From the NCBI GenBank assembly GCA_012270965.1, contig JAAXHJ010000038.1, positions 49,222-103,328 of the forward strand: 54,107 nt of DNA. Reading direction: 5' to 3'. Origin of the DNA: Candidatus Palauibacter poriticola (GTDB lineage Bacteria > Gemmatimonadota > Gemmatimonadetes > Palauibacterales > Palauibacteraceae). Shown piece by piece: positions 10,046 through 17,452 of the stretch. Under the pieces are notes generated by a model. That model saw only the letters and a list, made by a program, of their open reading frames with translations, did no database searches and was not told the origin of the DNA. The position numbers and the translations under genes were made by a program. Position 1 is the stretch's first letter; each line of letters starts with the position of its first letter.

Positions 10046-10506
10046 TGCACGCCAGGATCCTCCCAGCCTCCGTCCGCGGTTTCGTTCTCTCGGTCGTTTC
10101 CGTCCTCGCCGCCGTCTTGGTCTCGGCGTGCGGCCCGGCTGGCGAGCGGACGCCACCGGACGCCGAGCCGACCGCACCCGACGCCGAGGCCGCCGCCACC
10201 GGGCGCACGCCTCAGTTCGAGAACGAGCACGTGCAGGTATGGAAGAGCGTGATCGCGCCGAACCAGCCGCTCGAGATGCACCGCCACGACAACCCCCGCG
10301 TCATCATCGCGCTCAAGGGGGGGACGCTCACCGTCGTCAGCGACGCCGGGGAACGGCGCGACATGACGTGGGAGACGGGCCGGGCCTATTGGCTCGACGC
10401 CGATCCTCCGGGCGAACTCCACGCAGATGTGAACCAGGGGCCCGAACCCGTCGAGGTCATCGTCGTGCAGCTGAAAGGCGTTGGCGGAGCGCCGGACACA
10501 CCGTGA
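10045..10506 (+). CDS. Cupin-fold lipoprotein
   Basis: A 153-residue protein with lipoprotein signal FVLSVVSVLAAVLVSACG, an acidic Pro/Ala linker, then a small cupin barrel: IAPNQPLEMHRHDNPRVIIA supplies the paired histidines of cupin motif 1, and ELHADVNQGPEPVEVIVVQL fits the end of motif 2. The likely role is metal-dependent binding or a small-molecule enzyme in the periplasm; the substrate is unknown. The ATG at 10045 overlaps the upstream stop (TGATG), and an AAGGAG ribosome binding site lies 11 bases upstream. It is part of the same operon as the two genes before it. Confidence 0.8.
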   Translation: MHARILPASVRGFVLSVVSVLAAVLVSACGPAGERTPPDAEPTAPDAEAAATGRTPQFENEHVQVWKSVIAPNQPLEMHRHDNPRVIIALKGGTLTVVSDAGERRDMTWETGRAYWLDADPPGELHADVNQGPEPVEVIVVQLKGVGGAPDTP

Positions 10507-10595
10507 CGGACCCGCCTCCAACATGCATATTCCGCCCCGCGCGACGACGGAATCGACTCGCAGCCGACACTCGCAGCCGACACCCGGAGGCACCC

Positions 10596-11492
10596 ATGAA
10601 CCACCCCGCCGAACTCACTCGTCGCTCCTCTCCCCAGAGGGGCCGCCGCCGAGCGTTCACCGCTCTCGGAACAGACGCGGGGTTTCGCCACGTACTGCTG
10701 GGCCCCGCCTCGGTCCTTGCCCTCGCCGCAGCCGCGGGGTGCGCGGGGGACGGTTCATCTCCCGCCGCCGCGAACGCCGACCTCGAGCCCGATCAGCTTC
10801 TCGCCGATTCGCTCATCGGGACTTGGGTCGAGGCGGCGGGCGGGATGGAGGCTTGGCATGACATCGAGTCGGCCCGCTACACGATCACCACGGTGTGGTA
10901 CGACTCCACGGGCGAGATCGAGCGCATGCGCCCGCGGCGTGTCGAGTACCGGAAGGTGGACGGCGTCGAGCAGACCCGGATCGAGCGCCCCGAGGCCGAG
11001 GGCCTCTACGTCCAGACCTTCACGGGCTCCGACATGTGGGCCACCCTCAACGAGCGCCTGCTTGAACCGGGAATCCGCGCCTGGGACGAATCCGAGTACG
11101 TGGGGCGGGACGTGGTCTACTGGTTCGGGCTCCCCTACAAACTCTTCGACCCCGGCGTGAACCGGCGGGCGGGACCGCGGGAGGAGGGGGGATACGAAGT
11201 GCGCGTCACCTTCGGCGACGGCGTCGGTCTCCAGTCCGGCGACCGCTACTTCTACTACTTCCTCGACGACGATCCCTACCCGGAGCAGGTCCACTACATC
11301 TCGCAGGGGAGGGGAGAGGAGAGCCGGGCGCGCATGTACTGGGATGGATACGCCGAGGTCGGCAACTTCACCTACGTCATCTCCCGGCTCTACCGGGACA
11401 CGGAGATGAACCCGACCCGCGAACTCCGCCACGATGACGTGGAACTGAACCCGGTGCTGTCGGACTCCATCTTCCGGCGGCCGGGTTCGTGA
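10596..11492 (+). CDS. Secreted lipoprotein of unknown function carrying a dispersed-repeat peptide
   Basis: A 298-residue protein. The start ATG is preceded by CGGAGG. The N-terminus is unusual: basic residues and the peptide RAFTALGTDAGFRH precede the hydrophobic segment VLALAAAAGCAG that ends in a lipobox Cys. That peptide is encoded by the dispersed repeat also found at 21160-21221 and 44428-44500, so the repeat has been built into the signal region. The mature part (LIGTWVEAAGGMEAWHDIES ... YTITTVWYDSTGEIER) resembles LolA/LolB-fold, lipid-binding beta-sheet proteins such as DUF6503 relatives; this is tentative. The stop overlaps the regulator gene start by four bases. Confidence 0.65.
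   Translation: MNHPAELTRRSSPQRGRRRAFTALGTDAGFRHVLLGPASVLALAAAAGCAGDGSSPAAANADLEPDQLLADSLIGTWVEAAGGMEAWHDIESARYTITTVWYDSTGEIERMRPRRVEYRKVDGVEQTRIERPEAEGLYVQTFTGSDMWATLNERLLEPGIRAWDESEYVGRDVVYWFGLPYKLFDPGVNRRAGPREEGGYEVRVTFGDGVGLQSGDRYFYYFLDDDPYPEQVHYISQGRGEESRARMYWDGYAEVGNFTYVISRLYRDTEMNPTRELRHDDVELNPVLSDSIFRRPGS
10637..10708. repeat. Dispersed palindromic repeat, copy A (inside a coding sequence)
   Basis: The core GAGCGTTCACCGCTCTCGG and then GCGGGGTTTCGCCACG matches copies B (21160-21221) and C (44428-44500) at most positions, in the same orientation. Here it is read in frame as RAFTALGTDAGFRH in the signal-peptide region of a lipoprotein. The outer palindromic arms are weaker than in B and C. 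Boundaries are approximate. Confidence 0.7.
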
Positions 11493-12157
11493 CATCCGCT
11501 CCCGCGGACCCGAGCCGGGCGGTCGAAGACTATCTGAAGGCCGTCTACACGCTGCAGCGGGCCGGCGACCCCGTATCCACGACTGCGCTGGCCGAGGAAC
11601 TGGACCGCTCCGCGGCGTCCGTCACGAACATGGTCAAGAGCCTGGCGGCACAGGGGCTTCTCCGCCACACGCCCTACCGGGGGGTGCTCCTCACGGCCGC
11701 GGGAAGGTCGGCGGCGCTGCGGATCATCCGCCGGCACCGGGTGATTGAGCTGTATCTGATCGAGAGACTCGGCTTCTCCTGGGAGGATGTGCACGCCGAG
11801 GCCGAGCGCCTCGAGCACGCCGCCTCCGAAGCGCTCATCGACCGGATGGCGCAGGCGCTGGGGGAGCCGTCGATCGACCCCCATGGAAGCCCGATCCCGA
11901 CGCGGGACGGCGAACTCGCGCGCACCGAGTGGATCCCCCTCGCGGAGTTGAAGGGAGGGCGCGGCGTCGTGCGCGAAGTCTCCGATCGAAGTCCGCGGAT
12001 GCTGCGGGAACTCGCCGCTCTCGGGCTCTTCCCGGGCACGCGCATAAGGTGTCTGGGCGAGCGCACGGGGGGCGTGGCCCGTCTCGAAGTGGACGACCGT
12101 GCCTTCGATGTCGAGCCCGTCCTCGCGCGCGCCGTCTTCGTCGAACGCGAGCCCTAG
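11489..12157 (+). CDS. DtxR/MntR family metal-dependent transcriptional repressor
   Basis: A 222-residue protein with three DtxR-type domains. An N-terminal winged helix (YLKAVYTLQRAG ... ALAEELDRSAASVTNMVKSL) is followed by the metal-binding/dimer domain (AAGRSAALRIIRRHRVIELY, with LIERLGFSWEDVHAEAERLEH supplying Glu/His ligands). The C-terminal FeoA/SH3-like domain contains LAALGLFPGTRIRCLGERTGG. It should repress metal uptake genes when Fe2+ or Mn2+ is bound; its targets are not evident in the window. The GTG start overlaps the upstream stop by four bases, so it may be expressed with the secreted lipoproteins. Confidence 0.9.
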   Translation: MTSAPADPSRAVEDYLKAVYTLQRAGDPVSTTALAEELDRSAASVTNMVKSLAAQGLLRHTPYRGVLLTAAGRSAALRIIRRHRVIELYLIERLGFSWEDVHAEAERLEHAASEALIDRMAQALGEPSIDPHGSPIPTRDGELARTEWIPLAELKGGRGVVREVSDRSPRMLRELAALGLFPGTRIRCLGERTGGVARLEVDDRAFDVEPVLARAVFVEREP

Positions 12158-12216
12158 CAGTCCGCGGGCTACTCGCCGCGGTGCCGCCCCAAGGACGACG
12201 AACCGGATAACGGACC

Positions 12217-12492
12217 ATGAACCCGATAACGGACGATGAACGCGTGAGCACGAGAATCAAGGCCGACGGAGACGTGTGGCGGGCGACACTCGCCGAGGAG
12301 GATGGGGAGCGCGTCATCGTGTTCTTTTGCCAGAGCACCGACCAGCGCCCCTACCGGGTGGTTCGTCTCGATCCGGATCGGTACGGCGGGAGTGAGGCCC
12401 CGGAGGAGATACCGGAGGAGGAACTCCAAGGCCTGTTCGAAGCCTCGCGTTCGATGGGCATCCCCCGCGACTATCCGACGTACCGTCGGTGA
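12217..12492 (+). CDS. Conserved hypothetical small protein
   Basis: A 91-residue soluble, acidic protein (STRIKADGDVWRATLAEEDG, later RVIVFFCQSTDQRPYRVVRL) with no signal peptide. The fold looks beta-rich and the C-terminus ends GIPRDYPTYRR. Around the start there is a near-perfect 19-base direct duplication (CGGATAACGGACCATGAAC / CCGATAACGGACGATGAAC); the second copy's ATG is out of frame, so the ATG at 12217 is used. The stop overlaps the GTG of the PHP gene by four bases, so the two are coupled. No function can be assigned. Confidence 0.65.
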   Translation: MNPITDDERVSTRIKADGDVWRATLAEEDGERVIVFFCQSTDQRPYRVVRLDPDRYGGSEAPEEIPEEELQGLFEASRSMGIPRDYPTYRR

Positions 12493-13376
12493 ACGCCTCC
12501 ATCGCCGGCCGAACGGCCCCGGAGCCCGGCACGGGCCCGTGCGTCGATCTGCACCTGCACTCGACCGCCAGCGACGGAACGGTCGCCCCGGCGGACGTGG
12601 CCCGGGCCGTGGCGGACGCCGGTCTCGACGGGTTCTCGCTGACGGACCATGACACGACGGAGGGACTCGCCGAGGCGGAGGCGGCGGCGCGGGCACTCGG
12701 ACTGCGCTTCCTGCCGGGGGCGGAGTTGTCCGCGAACGAACCCGGCCGTTCCGTGCACCTCCTCGCCTACGGATTCGATGCGGCCGATCCCGGCCTGCAG
12801 GCCTTCCTCTCCCGCTACCGCGAGGATCGGCTGCGGCGGGCGCGGGAGATCGTCGAGCGACTGCAGGCTACGGGCGCACGCGTGACTTGGGAGGACGTGG
12901 AACTCCAAGCGGGCGCCGCGGCCCCGACCCGGGCCCACGTCGGCCGGGCGGTCGTCGCCTGCGGCGCGGCGGCCGACATCAACGAAGCGTTCCGGCGCTA
13001 CCTGTCGCGCGGACGTCCCGCCTTCGTCGGCAAGGAACCCACGCCGCCCCGCGTCGTATTCGACTGCGTGCACGCGGCGGGCGGCGTCGTTTGCCTCGCG
13101 CACCCGGGCACGACGCACGGAGAGGACGCAGTCCGCCGCTGGGCGAGCGAGGGTTTGGATGGCGTCGAGGTCGTCCACCCCGCGAATCCCCCGGTCGTGC
13201 GGAGCCGCATGAACGCTCTGGCCGCCGAACTCGGCCTGCTGCGCTGCGGCGGCTCGGACTGGCACGGGCCCGAAGCGGGGCGAAGGGGGATTCCCGGGTG
13301 GGCGCACGTGCCCATGCGGTGGATGGAGGAGATCGGCCGGCGGTCGCGCCGGACGGCGGATCGGCAGTCTGCCTGA
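12489..13376 (+). CDS. PHP-domain phosphoesterase (TrpH/YciV-like)
   Basis: A 295-residue protein with the metal-binding motifs of PHP phosphoesterases: DLHLHSTASDG (motif I), SLTDHDT (motif II), PGAELSA (Glu ligand), CLAHPG (motif III) and CGGSDWHG (motif IV). The size and motif set match the TrpH/YciV group, whose studied members hydrolyse 3',5'-nucleoside bisphosphates or 5'-phosphorylated RNA ends. The nearby NrnA-type enzyme makes a nucleotide-turnover role plausible. The GTG start overlaps the upstream stop. Confidence 0.85.
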   Translation: MNASIAGRTAPEPGTGPCVDLHLHSTASDGTVAPADVARAVADAGLDGFSLTDHDTTEGLAEAEAAARALGLRFLPGAELSANEPGRSVHLLAYGFDAADPGLQAFLSRYREDRLRRAREIVERLQATGARVTWEDVELQAGAAAPTRAHVGRAVVACGAAADINEAFRRYLSRGRPAFVGKEPTPPRVVFDCVHAAGGVVCLAHPGTTHGEDAVRRWASEGLDGVEVVHPANPPVVRSRMNALAAELGLLRCGGSDWHGPEAGRRGIPGWAHVPMRWMEEIGRRSRRTADRQSA

Positions 13377-13396
13377 GGGGCCGCCGCCGGGCCGTG

Positions 13397-13426
13397 TTGG
13401 GGTGAATGGACGCAGTCGGTTACCTT
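13397..13426 (+). promoter_or_regulatory. Candidate promoter upstream of the IscA/ErpA gene
   Basis: TTGGGG and TACCTT are separated by 18 bases, about 65 bases upstream of the ATG. The same -10 hexamer TACCTT occurs in the candidate promoter of the NifU/Mrp genes (46272-46277). The -35 match is modest. Confidence 0.4.
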
Positions 13427-13491
13427 GAAGGAGATGGACAGCGCCGGGAATCCGCCGCGCTGAGGTCCGAAGCGATGCAGGCAGGGGCGGT

Positions 13492-13851
13492 ATGAGCGAA
13501 ATAGCAGAGGCCACGCGGTCGGCCGAACCCATCGTCACGCTGACGCCCGAGGCGGCCGCCAAGGTCAGGGAGTTCCAAGCCGGGACGGACGACGAGACCG
13601 TCCTGAGGGTGAGCGTGATTCCGGGCGGGTGCTCCGGTTTCGAGTACGGGCTGGACATGGATACCTCGGTGCGCGAGGACGATTTCACCTTCGAGTCCGA
13701 GGGGGTGCCCGTCGTCATCGATCCGTTCAGCGCGCAGTACCTGGCCGGCCTCTCCATCGGATACCACAGCTCGTTTCAGGGCACGGGGTTCACGTTCGAG
13801 AATCCGAACGCTACCGGGAGTTGCGGCTGCGGGACCTCTTTCGCCGTCTAG
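13492..13851 (+). CDS. erpA: Iron-sulfur cluster assembly accessory protein (IscA/ErpA type)
   Basis: A 119-residue A-type carrier with the three conserved cysteines: one in VIPGGCSGFEYGL and two in the C-terminal GSCGCG. The start follows LTPEAAAKVREF, the usual first helix. It should bind and hand over Fe-S clusters or iron to apoproteins in the cytoplasm. Whether it is IscA, SufA or ErpA cannot be decided from sequence alone. It stands alone here, with the NifU-type and Mrp carriers about 33 kb away. Confidence 0.9.
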   Translation: MSEIAEATRSAEPIVTLTPEAAAKVREFQAGTDDETVLRVSVIPGGCSGFEYGLDMDTSVREDDFTFESEGVPVVIDPFSAQYLAGLSIGYHSSFQGTGFTFENPNATGSCGCGTSFAV

Positions 13852-13897
13852 CCGGGCGCGGTCCTCGAGGTCTCGCGCCGAAGCCCGGAGTACGCGG

Positions 13898-14527
13898 GTG
13901 ACGGGCACGATGCCGTTTCGCGTCGGACTGACCGGAACGGTGGCCGCCGGCAAGAGCGCGGTGGCGCGTCATCTTGCGGAACGGGGCGGCGCGGTCATCG
14001 ACTCGGACGAACTCGCGCGCGAGGTCGTGCGGCCGGGGTCCCCGGCATACGCCCGCATCCGCGAGGCGTTCGGGAGCGGGGTCATCGGCGCCGACGGGAC
14101 CATCGACCGATCCGCGCTCCGGGCGGCGGCCTTCGCCGACGAACCGTCCCGCGAACGCCTCGAGGAGATCTCGCACGCCGGAATCCGTGAACTCCGCGCC
14201 CGCCGAATCGCCGCCGCCGCGGCGGCCGGCGTCCGCTTGATCGTCGAGGAAGTCCCGCTCCTGTTTGAGGTCGGCTTGGAGGACGACTACGACATGATCG
14301 TCGTTGTGGATGCGCCGCGAGACGTGCGCGAGGCGCGGGCGCTGGCGTCCCGAGGCTGGACCGCGGAGGAATTCGCCGCCATCGATGCCGCGCAACTCGC
14401 GGCTTCGGAGAAACGGCGCCGGGCCGACCGCGTGCTCGACAACCGGGGCGATCCCGCAGAACTCGACATCGCGGCGCACGGACTCTGGCGGGAGATCCTC
14501 CAAGCGGCCGGCGGGGGCGGGCCTTGA
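13898..14527 (+). CDS. coaE: Dephospho-CoA kinase
   Basis: A 209-residue P-loop kinase for the last step of coenzyme A synthesis (3'-phosphorylation of dephospho-CoA). Visible features: P-loop GLTGTVAAGKSAVARHL, the substrate motif IDSDELAREVV, LIVEEVPLLFEVGLED, and a lid helix with ARALASRGWTAEEF. The GTG at 13898 with GGAG about eight bases upstream is preferred; an in-frame ATG at 13910 would remove only four residues. The stop overlaps the TTG start of the next gene. Confidence 0.92.
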   Translation: MTGTMPFRVGLTGTVAAGKSAVARHLAERGGAVIDSDELAREVVRPGSPAYARIREAFGSGVIGADGTIDRSALRAAAFADEPSRERLEEISHAGIRELRARRIAAAAAAGVRLIVEEVPLLFEVGLEDDYDMIVVVDAPRDVREARALASRGWTAEEFAAIDAAQLAASEKRRRADRVLDNRGDPAELDIAAHGLWREILQAAGGGGP

Positions 14528-15555
14528 CCGCCTCCCCGATGTCGCCGGCTCGCGCTGAGGCACTCGAGGCGATCCGGCGCCGCCTGCGCGACGCCTCGTC
14601 CGTCGTGCTCACGACCCATGTGAACCCCGATGGCGATGGCATCGGGAGCATGGTTGCGCTGGCATCCCGGCTGCTGCGGCACGGAGCCGAGGCCACGATC
14701 GTCACCCCGAGCCGCCCGCCGCCCTCGCTGAGATTCCTGCTCCGGGACGTACCGGCGCTCGTCGAGGAGGATCCGGCGGCTGCGGACCCGCTGAACGGTG
14801 CCGACGCGATCGCCATCCTCGACACCGCCGAACCGAAGCGCCTCGGCGGCCTGCCCGAGCATGCGGAGCGGACGGGAGGCGTCCTGATCGACCATCACCC
14901 TCCGGTGGGGTCGGCGCTCGTAAGGCCGGCGCTCCGCGATCCCTCCGCCTGCGCGACGGGTGAGCTGATCTACGACCTGCTCTCCCTCGACGACGATGGG
15001 CTCACGCGCGCGGAGGCGGAAGCCCTTTACACGGCAATTTCGACGGACACGGGCTCATTCCGTTTCTCGAACACCTCCCCCCGCGCGCACGCGATCGCGA
15101 GCGAGCTGCTGGAGACGGGGGTGGACACGGGTGCGCTATTCCGTGAGCTGTACGGCGTATACAGCCGGGGGCGGCTGGCCCTCATGCGGCTGGCGCTCGA
15201 GCGTCTGGAGGTCGATCCTCGCGCCCCCATCGCCTGGATCGCGCTGGACCGCCGGGCCCTCTCGAGGACGGGTGCGCGAAGCGAGGACATGGAAGGTCTG
15301 GTCGAGTTCCCGCGCCGGCTCGCGGGAATGGAGGTCGGCCTTCTCTTCCGCGGTCTCGCGCGCAGTCGAACGAAGGTGTCGCTGCGCTCGAACGGGGACG
15401 TGGACGTGTCCGGCGTCGCACAACTCCTCGGTGGCGGCGGGCACGCGAAGGCTTCCGGCGTCCTCATTGAACAGGAGCTGGACGAGGCGGTGCGGGTCGT
15501 CCTGGACGCGCTGCGCCCCCTCGTCGAAGCCGCCGTTGCCTCGACGCGCGTTTGA
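14524..15555 (+). CDS. nrnA: DHH-family oligoribonuclease / pAp phosphatase (NrnA-like)
   Basis: A 343-residue DHH-DHHA1 protein. Motifs: THVNPDGDGIGSM (DGD), AIAILDTAEP, LIDHHPP (DHH) and the C-terminal GGGGHAKASG of DHHA1. Such enzymes degrade nanoRNA and dephosphorylate 3'-phosphoadenosine 5'-phosphate. The TTG start at 14524 overlaps the coaE stop; an ATG at 14539 is an alternative. Coupling to coaE and proximity to the PHP enzyme fit a nucleotide and cofactor cluster. Confidence 0.88.
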   Translation: MTASPMSPARAEALEAIRRRLRDASSVVLTTHVNPDGDGIGSMVALASRLLRHGAEATIVTPSRPPPSLRFLLRDVPALVEEDPAAADPLNGADAIAILDTAEPKRLGGLPEHAERTGGVLIDHHPPVGSALVRPALRDPSACATGELIYDLLSLDDDGLTRAEAEALYTAISTDTGSFRFSNTSPRAHAIASELLETGVDTGALFRELYGVYSRGRLALMRLALERLEVDPRAPIAWIALDRRALSRTGARSEDMEGLVEFPRRLAGMEVGLLFRGLARSRTKVSLRSNGDVDVSGVAQLLGGGGHAKASGVLIEQELDEAVRVVLDALRPLVEAAVASTRV

Positions 15556-15629
15556 TCTGGGGCGGGGGGACGGCGCCTTGTTGCGACGGTTCGGACGAGA
15601 AAGTCCGCACGGACTGCCATGAGATCGGT

Positions 15630-16280
15630 GGTCCGCCGTCGAGGCCGGGTTCTACGACCGGATGGAGAAGGGCTGGGGCACGTACTTCGAGCCCGAGTGG
15701 ATTGAGGCCCGGAGCGGGGGTTTCATCTTGATGACGCATTTCGTGGTGGACCTGCGGATGCGGGCGCCCCGCAGCCCGCATCCGGGCGTCGTTCGCGCCA
15801 GCCGGCGGGGAGGGACCGGGCGACCTTCGGGAGGTTGAGGTGCCGTCCGACTCGACCGGCCGCTTCCGGCTCTGCGACCTGCCGTCGGGCGCGGATGTCA
15901 CCCTGGCGCCCTCCTACGGTCCCCATCCGGGCGAGGCGGCCACGCCGCGCGCCGAACCCGGGACGGCGGCGCGCCTGATCGTTCCGGTCACGGTGCCGGG
16001 ATCGGTGGCGGGTCGGGTCGTGAACGGGAGCACGGGCCGGGGGTTCGCGGGCGTGCCCCTCGTTCTGGTCGGTGACGATGTACGGGTCGTGTCGGGCGAC
16101 GGCGGCCGCTTCGTCATGGAGGAGCTGCCGCCGGGCTCGTACCAGGTGCGGGGCGACTGCGGAGGGTTCGAGTCGCCGGCGCGGCGAGTCGTCGTCTCCG
16201 AGGCGCGGCGGGTCCGGATCCTTCTCGTCCTCGAGCCCGACCCCCGAGCCGGCCGCACCCCGCGCCGCTGCGACAACTGA
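15630..16280 (+). pseudogene. Relic of a carboxypeptidase-regulatory / TonB-plug-like secreted protein
   Basis: Two pieces in different frames. Piece 1 (about 15632-15770) reads SAVEAGFYDRMEKGWGTYFE and IEARSGGF, like the 'FYdRrekGfGrfit.eeIe' segment before the plug of carboxypeptidase-regulatory proteins in Gemmatimonadota and Bacteroidota. It runs into a stop. Piece 2 (open through 16280, GTG at 15840) holds two CnaB-like strands sets: SDSTGRFRLCDLPSG and GSVAGRVVNGSTGRGFAGVP, then GGRFVMEELPPGSYQVR. The normal order and most of the barrel are missing. It is probably non-functional; piece 2 alone could make a 146-residue fragment without a signal peptide. Confidence 0.6.
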
Positions 16281-16382
16281 CGCTCCGCTTGCCCGGACTC
16301 GAATGCCTGAGCGGGCCGAGGCCGGCGAACCGATTGCCTCCGGCTGGGATATCGGCGTACGTTGTGGAAGTGCCGTGCGTTC

Positions 16383-16461
16383 GGGGCTGCCGGTAGCGCA
16401 GCCCCGCAGCCCGTGATGCAGCGCCGCTCGAACGCAGCGGGGCTCTTGCCACAGGCTGCCA
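16383..16461. repeat. Dispersed palindromic repeat, copy D (divergent)
   Basis: A perfect 8-bp hairpin (GGGGCTGC / GCAGCCCC, 16383-16405) is followed by GCAGCGGGGCTCTTGCCACA and GGCTGCC. The right half resembles the right arm of copy B (GAAGCGGGGTTTCGCCACGG, then TCTGCC). It lies between the relic gene and the next small gene, where it may also end transcription. Membership of the family is less sure than for A-C. Confidence 0.5.
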
Positions 16462-16487
16462 GGGTGGGGATTCGGCGGGGAGGTGAG

Positions 16488-16937
16488 ATGGACGCGAAAG
16501 TCACGAAGGATACGCCGCACGCCGGGAACGGAATCATGGATGATCCGGGTTCTCGCTCGGCGCGGCTCGGCGACCTCGGCAGGCGCATCCCTCCCCCCCG
16601 GATCGCCGATGTGTGGCTCTTTCCGCCTCTCCCCCAGGTCGAGGAGTCCGCCGAGTTTTTCCTCTTCACGAGCATCCTCGAGGACGGTGGGCGCGCCCTC
16701 TACAGCGCCCGCATGGTGCCGGCCAACGGCACGCCCTCCCACCAGGTCGTCGTGGAGCACGGACGGGCGCCGGCGAACCGCGTGCCCGGCTTGGTGGCCG
16801 GACTGCAACGGCGGCTTGGGCAGCCCGCCGCCGTCCGCCACATCCCGATCGAAGGCGACGGGGCGCGCTGGGAAGCGCTCCTCGAGCAGTCGTGCGAGGG
16901 GGATGCCTCCGTTGATCCGGCCGGACGGGGTCGTTAG
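16488..16937 (+). CDS. Conserved hypothetical protein
   Basis: A 149-residue soluble protein. The ATG at 16488 is chosen for its strong GGGGAGG site; the open frame runs further upstream only through the repeat. Central features are DVWLFPPLPQVEESAEFFLF and ARMVPANGTPSHQVVVEHG, a beta-alpha pattern without known motif. The C-terminus is acidic. No recognised family; it lies just before the Fur-type regulator. Confidence 0.6.
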   Translation: MDAKVTKDTPHAGNGIMDDPGSRSARLGDLGRRIPPPRIADVWLFPPLPQVEESAEFFLFTSILEDGGRALYSARMVPANGTPSHQVVVEHGRAPANRVPGLVAGLQRRLGQPAAVRHIPIEGDGARWEALLEQSCEGDASVDPAGRGR

Positions 16938-17005
16938 CTTCGGCGAACGCGAGGATCGGCCGCGAAGGCCGAACGTTGGCCTGTTCGAGACGGTGTGATG
17001 GTTAA

Positions 17006-17452
17006 GTGAGCCCTCCCGACACTCCACGCCGAGGCGTGTCCCCAGGAGAGTTGCGTCGTGCCCTGGAGGCTGGGGGACACCGGTTTACGACCCAGCGCGC
17101 GGCCGTGTACCGCGTGCTGTCCGGCACCTCCTCGCACCCGACGGCGGACGATGTCTTCACCTCGGTGCGCGAGCGGATTCCCGACATCAGCCTCGCCACC
17201 GTCTACAAAGCGCTCGAGGCGTTCGTGACCTGCGGGGTCGCACGCAAGCTCTCGCTCGGTGGGGGTCCGGCGCGCTACGATGGCCGAACCGATGATCACG
17301 AGCATATCCGTTGTCTCTCCTGCGGCCGCGTCCAGGACGTCGAAGGCCTGCGCCCGCGCGACTGGATGGAGGGTCTGGCCGAAATGACGCCGTTCAACGT
17401 CGTCGGCTACCGGCTTGAGCTGGAGGGCTACTGCCCCGACTGCCTGCACTGA
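17006..17452 (+). CDS. Fur-family transcriptional regulator (PerR/Fur-like)
   Basis: A 148-residue regulator with the Fur layout: winged helix (HRFTTQRAAVYRVLSGTSSH, then TADDVFTSVRERIPDISLAT and VYKAL) and a metal-binding dimer domain with HEHIRCLSCGRV and a C-terminal CPDCLH, giving the two CxxC pairs of a structural zinc site. It senses metal or peroxide; Fur, PerR and Zur cannot be told apart here. The GTG start is used; a downstream CTG of the next gene overlaps its stop. Confidence 0.88.
   Translation: MSPPDTPRRGVSPGELRRALEAGGHRFTTQRAAVYRVLSGTSSHPTADDVFTSVRERIPDISLATVYKALEAFVTCGVARKLSLGGGPARYDGRTDDHEHIRCLSCGRVQDVEGLRPRDWMEGLAEMTPFNVVGYRLELEGYCPDCLH

Noticed and set aside
7730..10177. 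Very long minus-strand open frame (over 800 codons)
   Set aside because: Antisense of the GWxTD-like and cupin genes, with low-complexity Arg/Gly/Pro composition and no domain.
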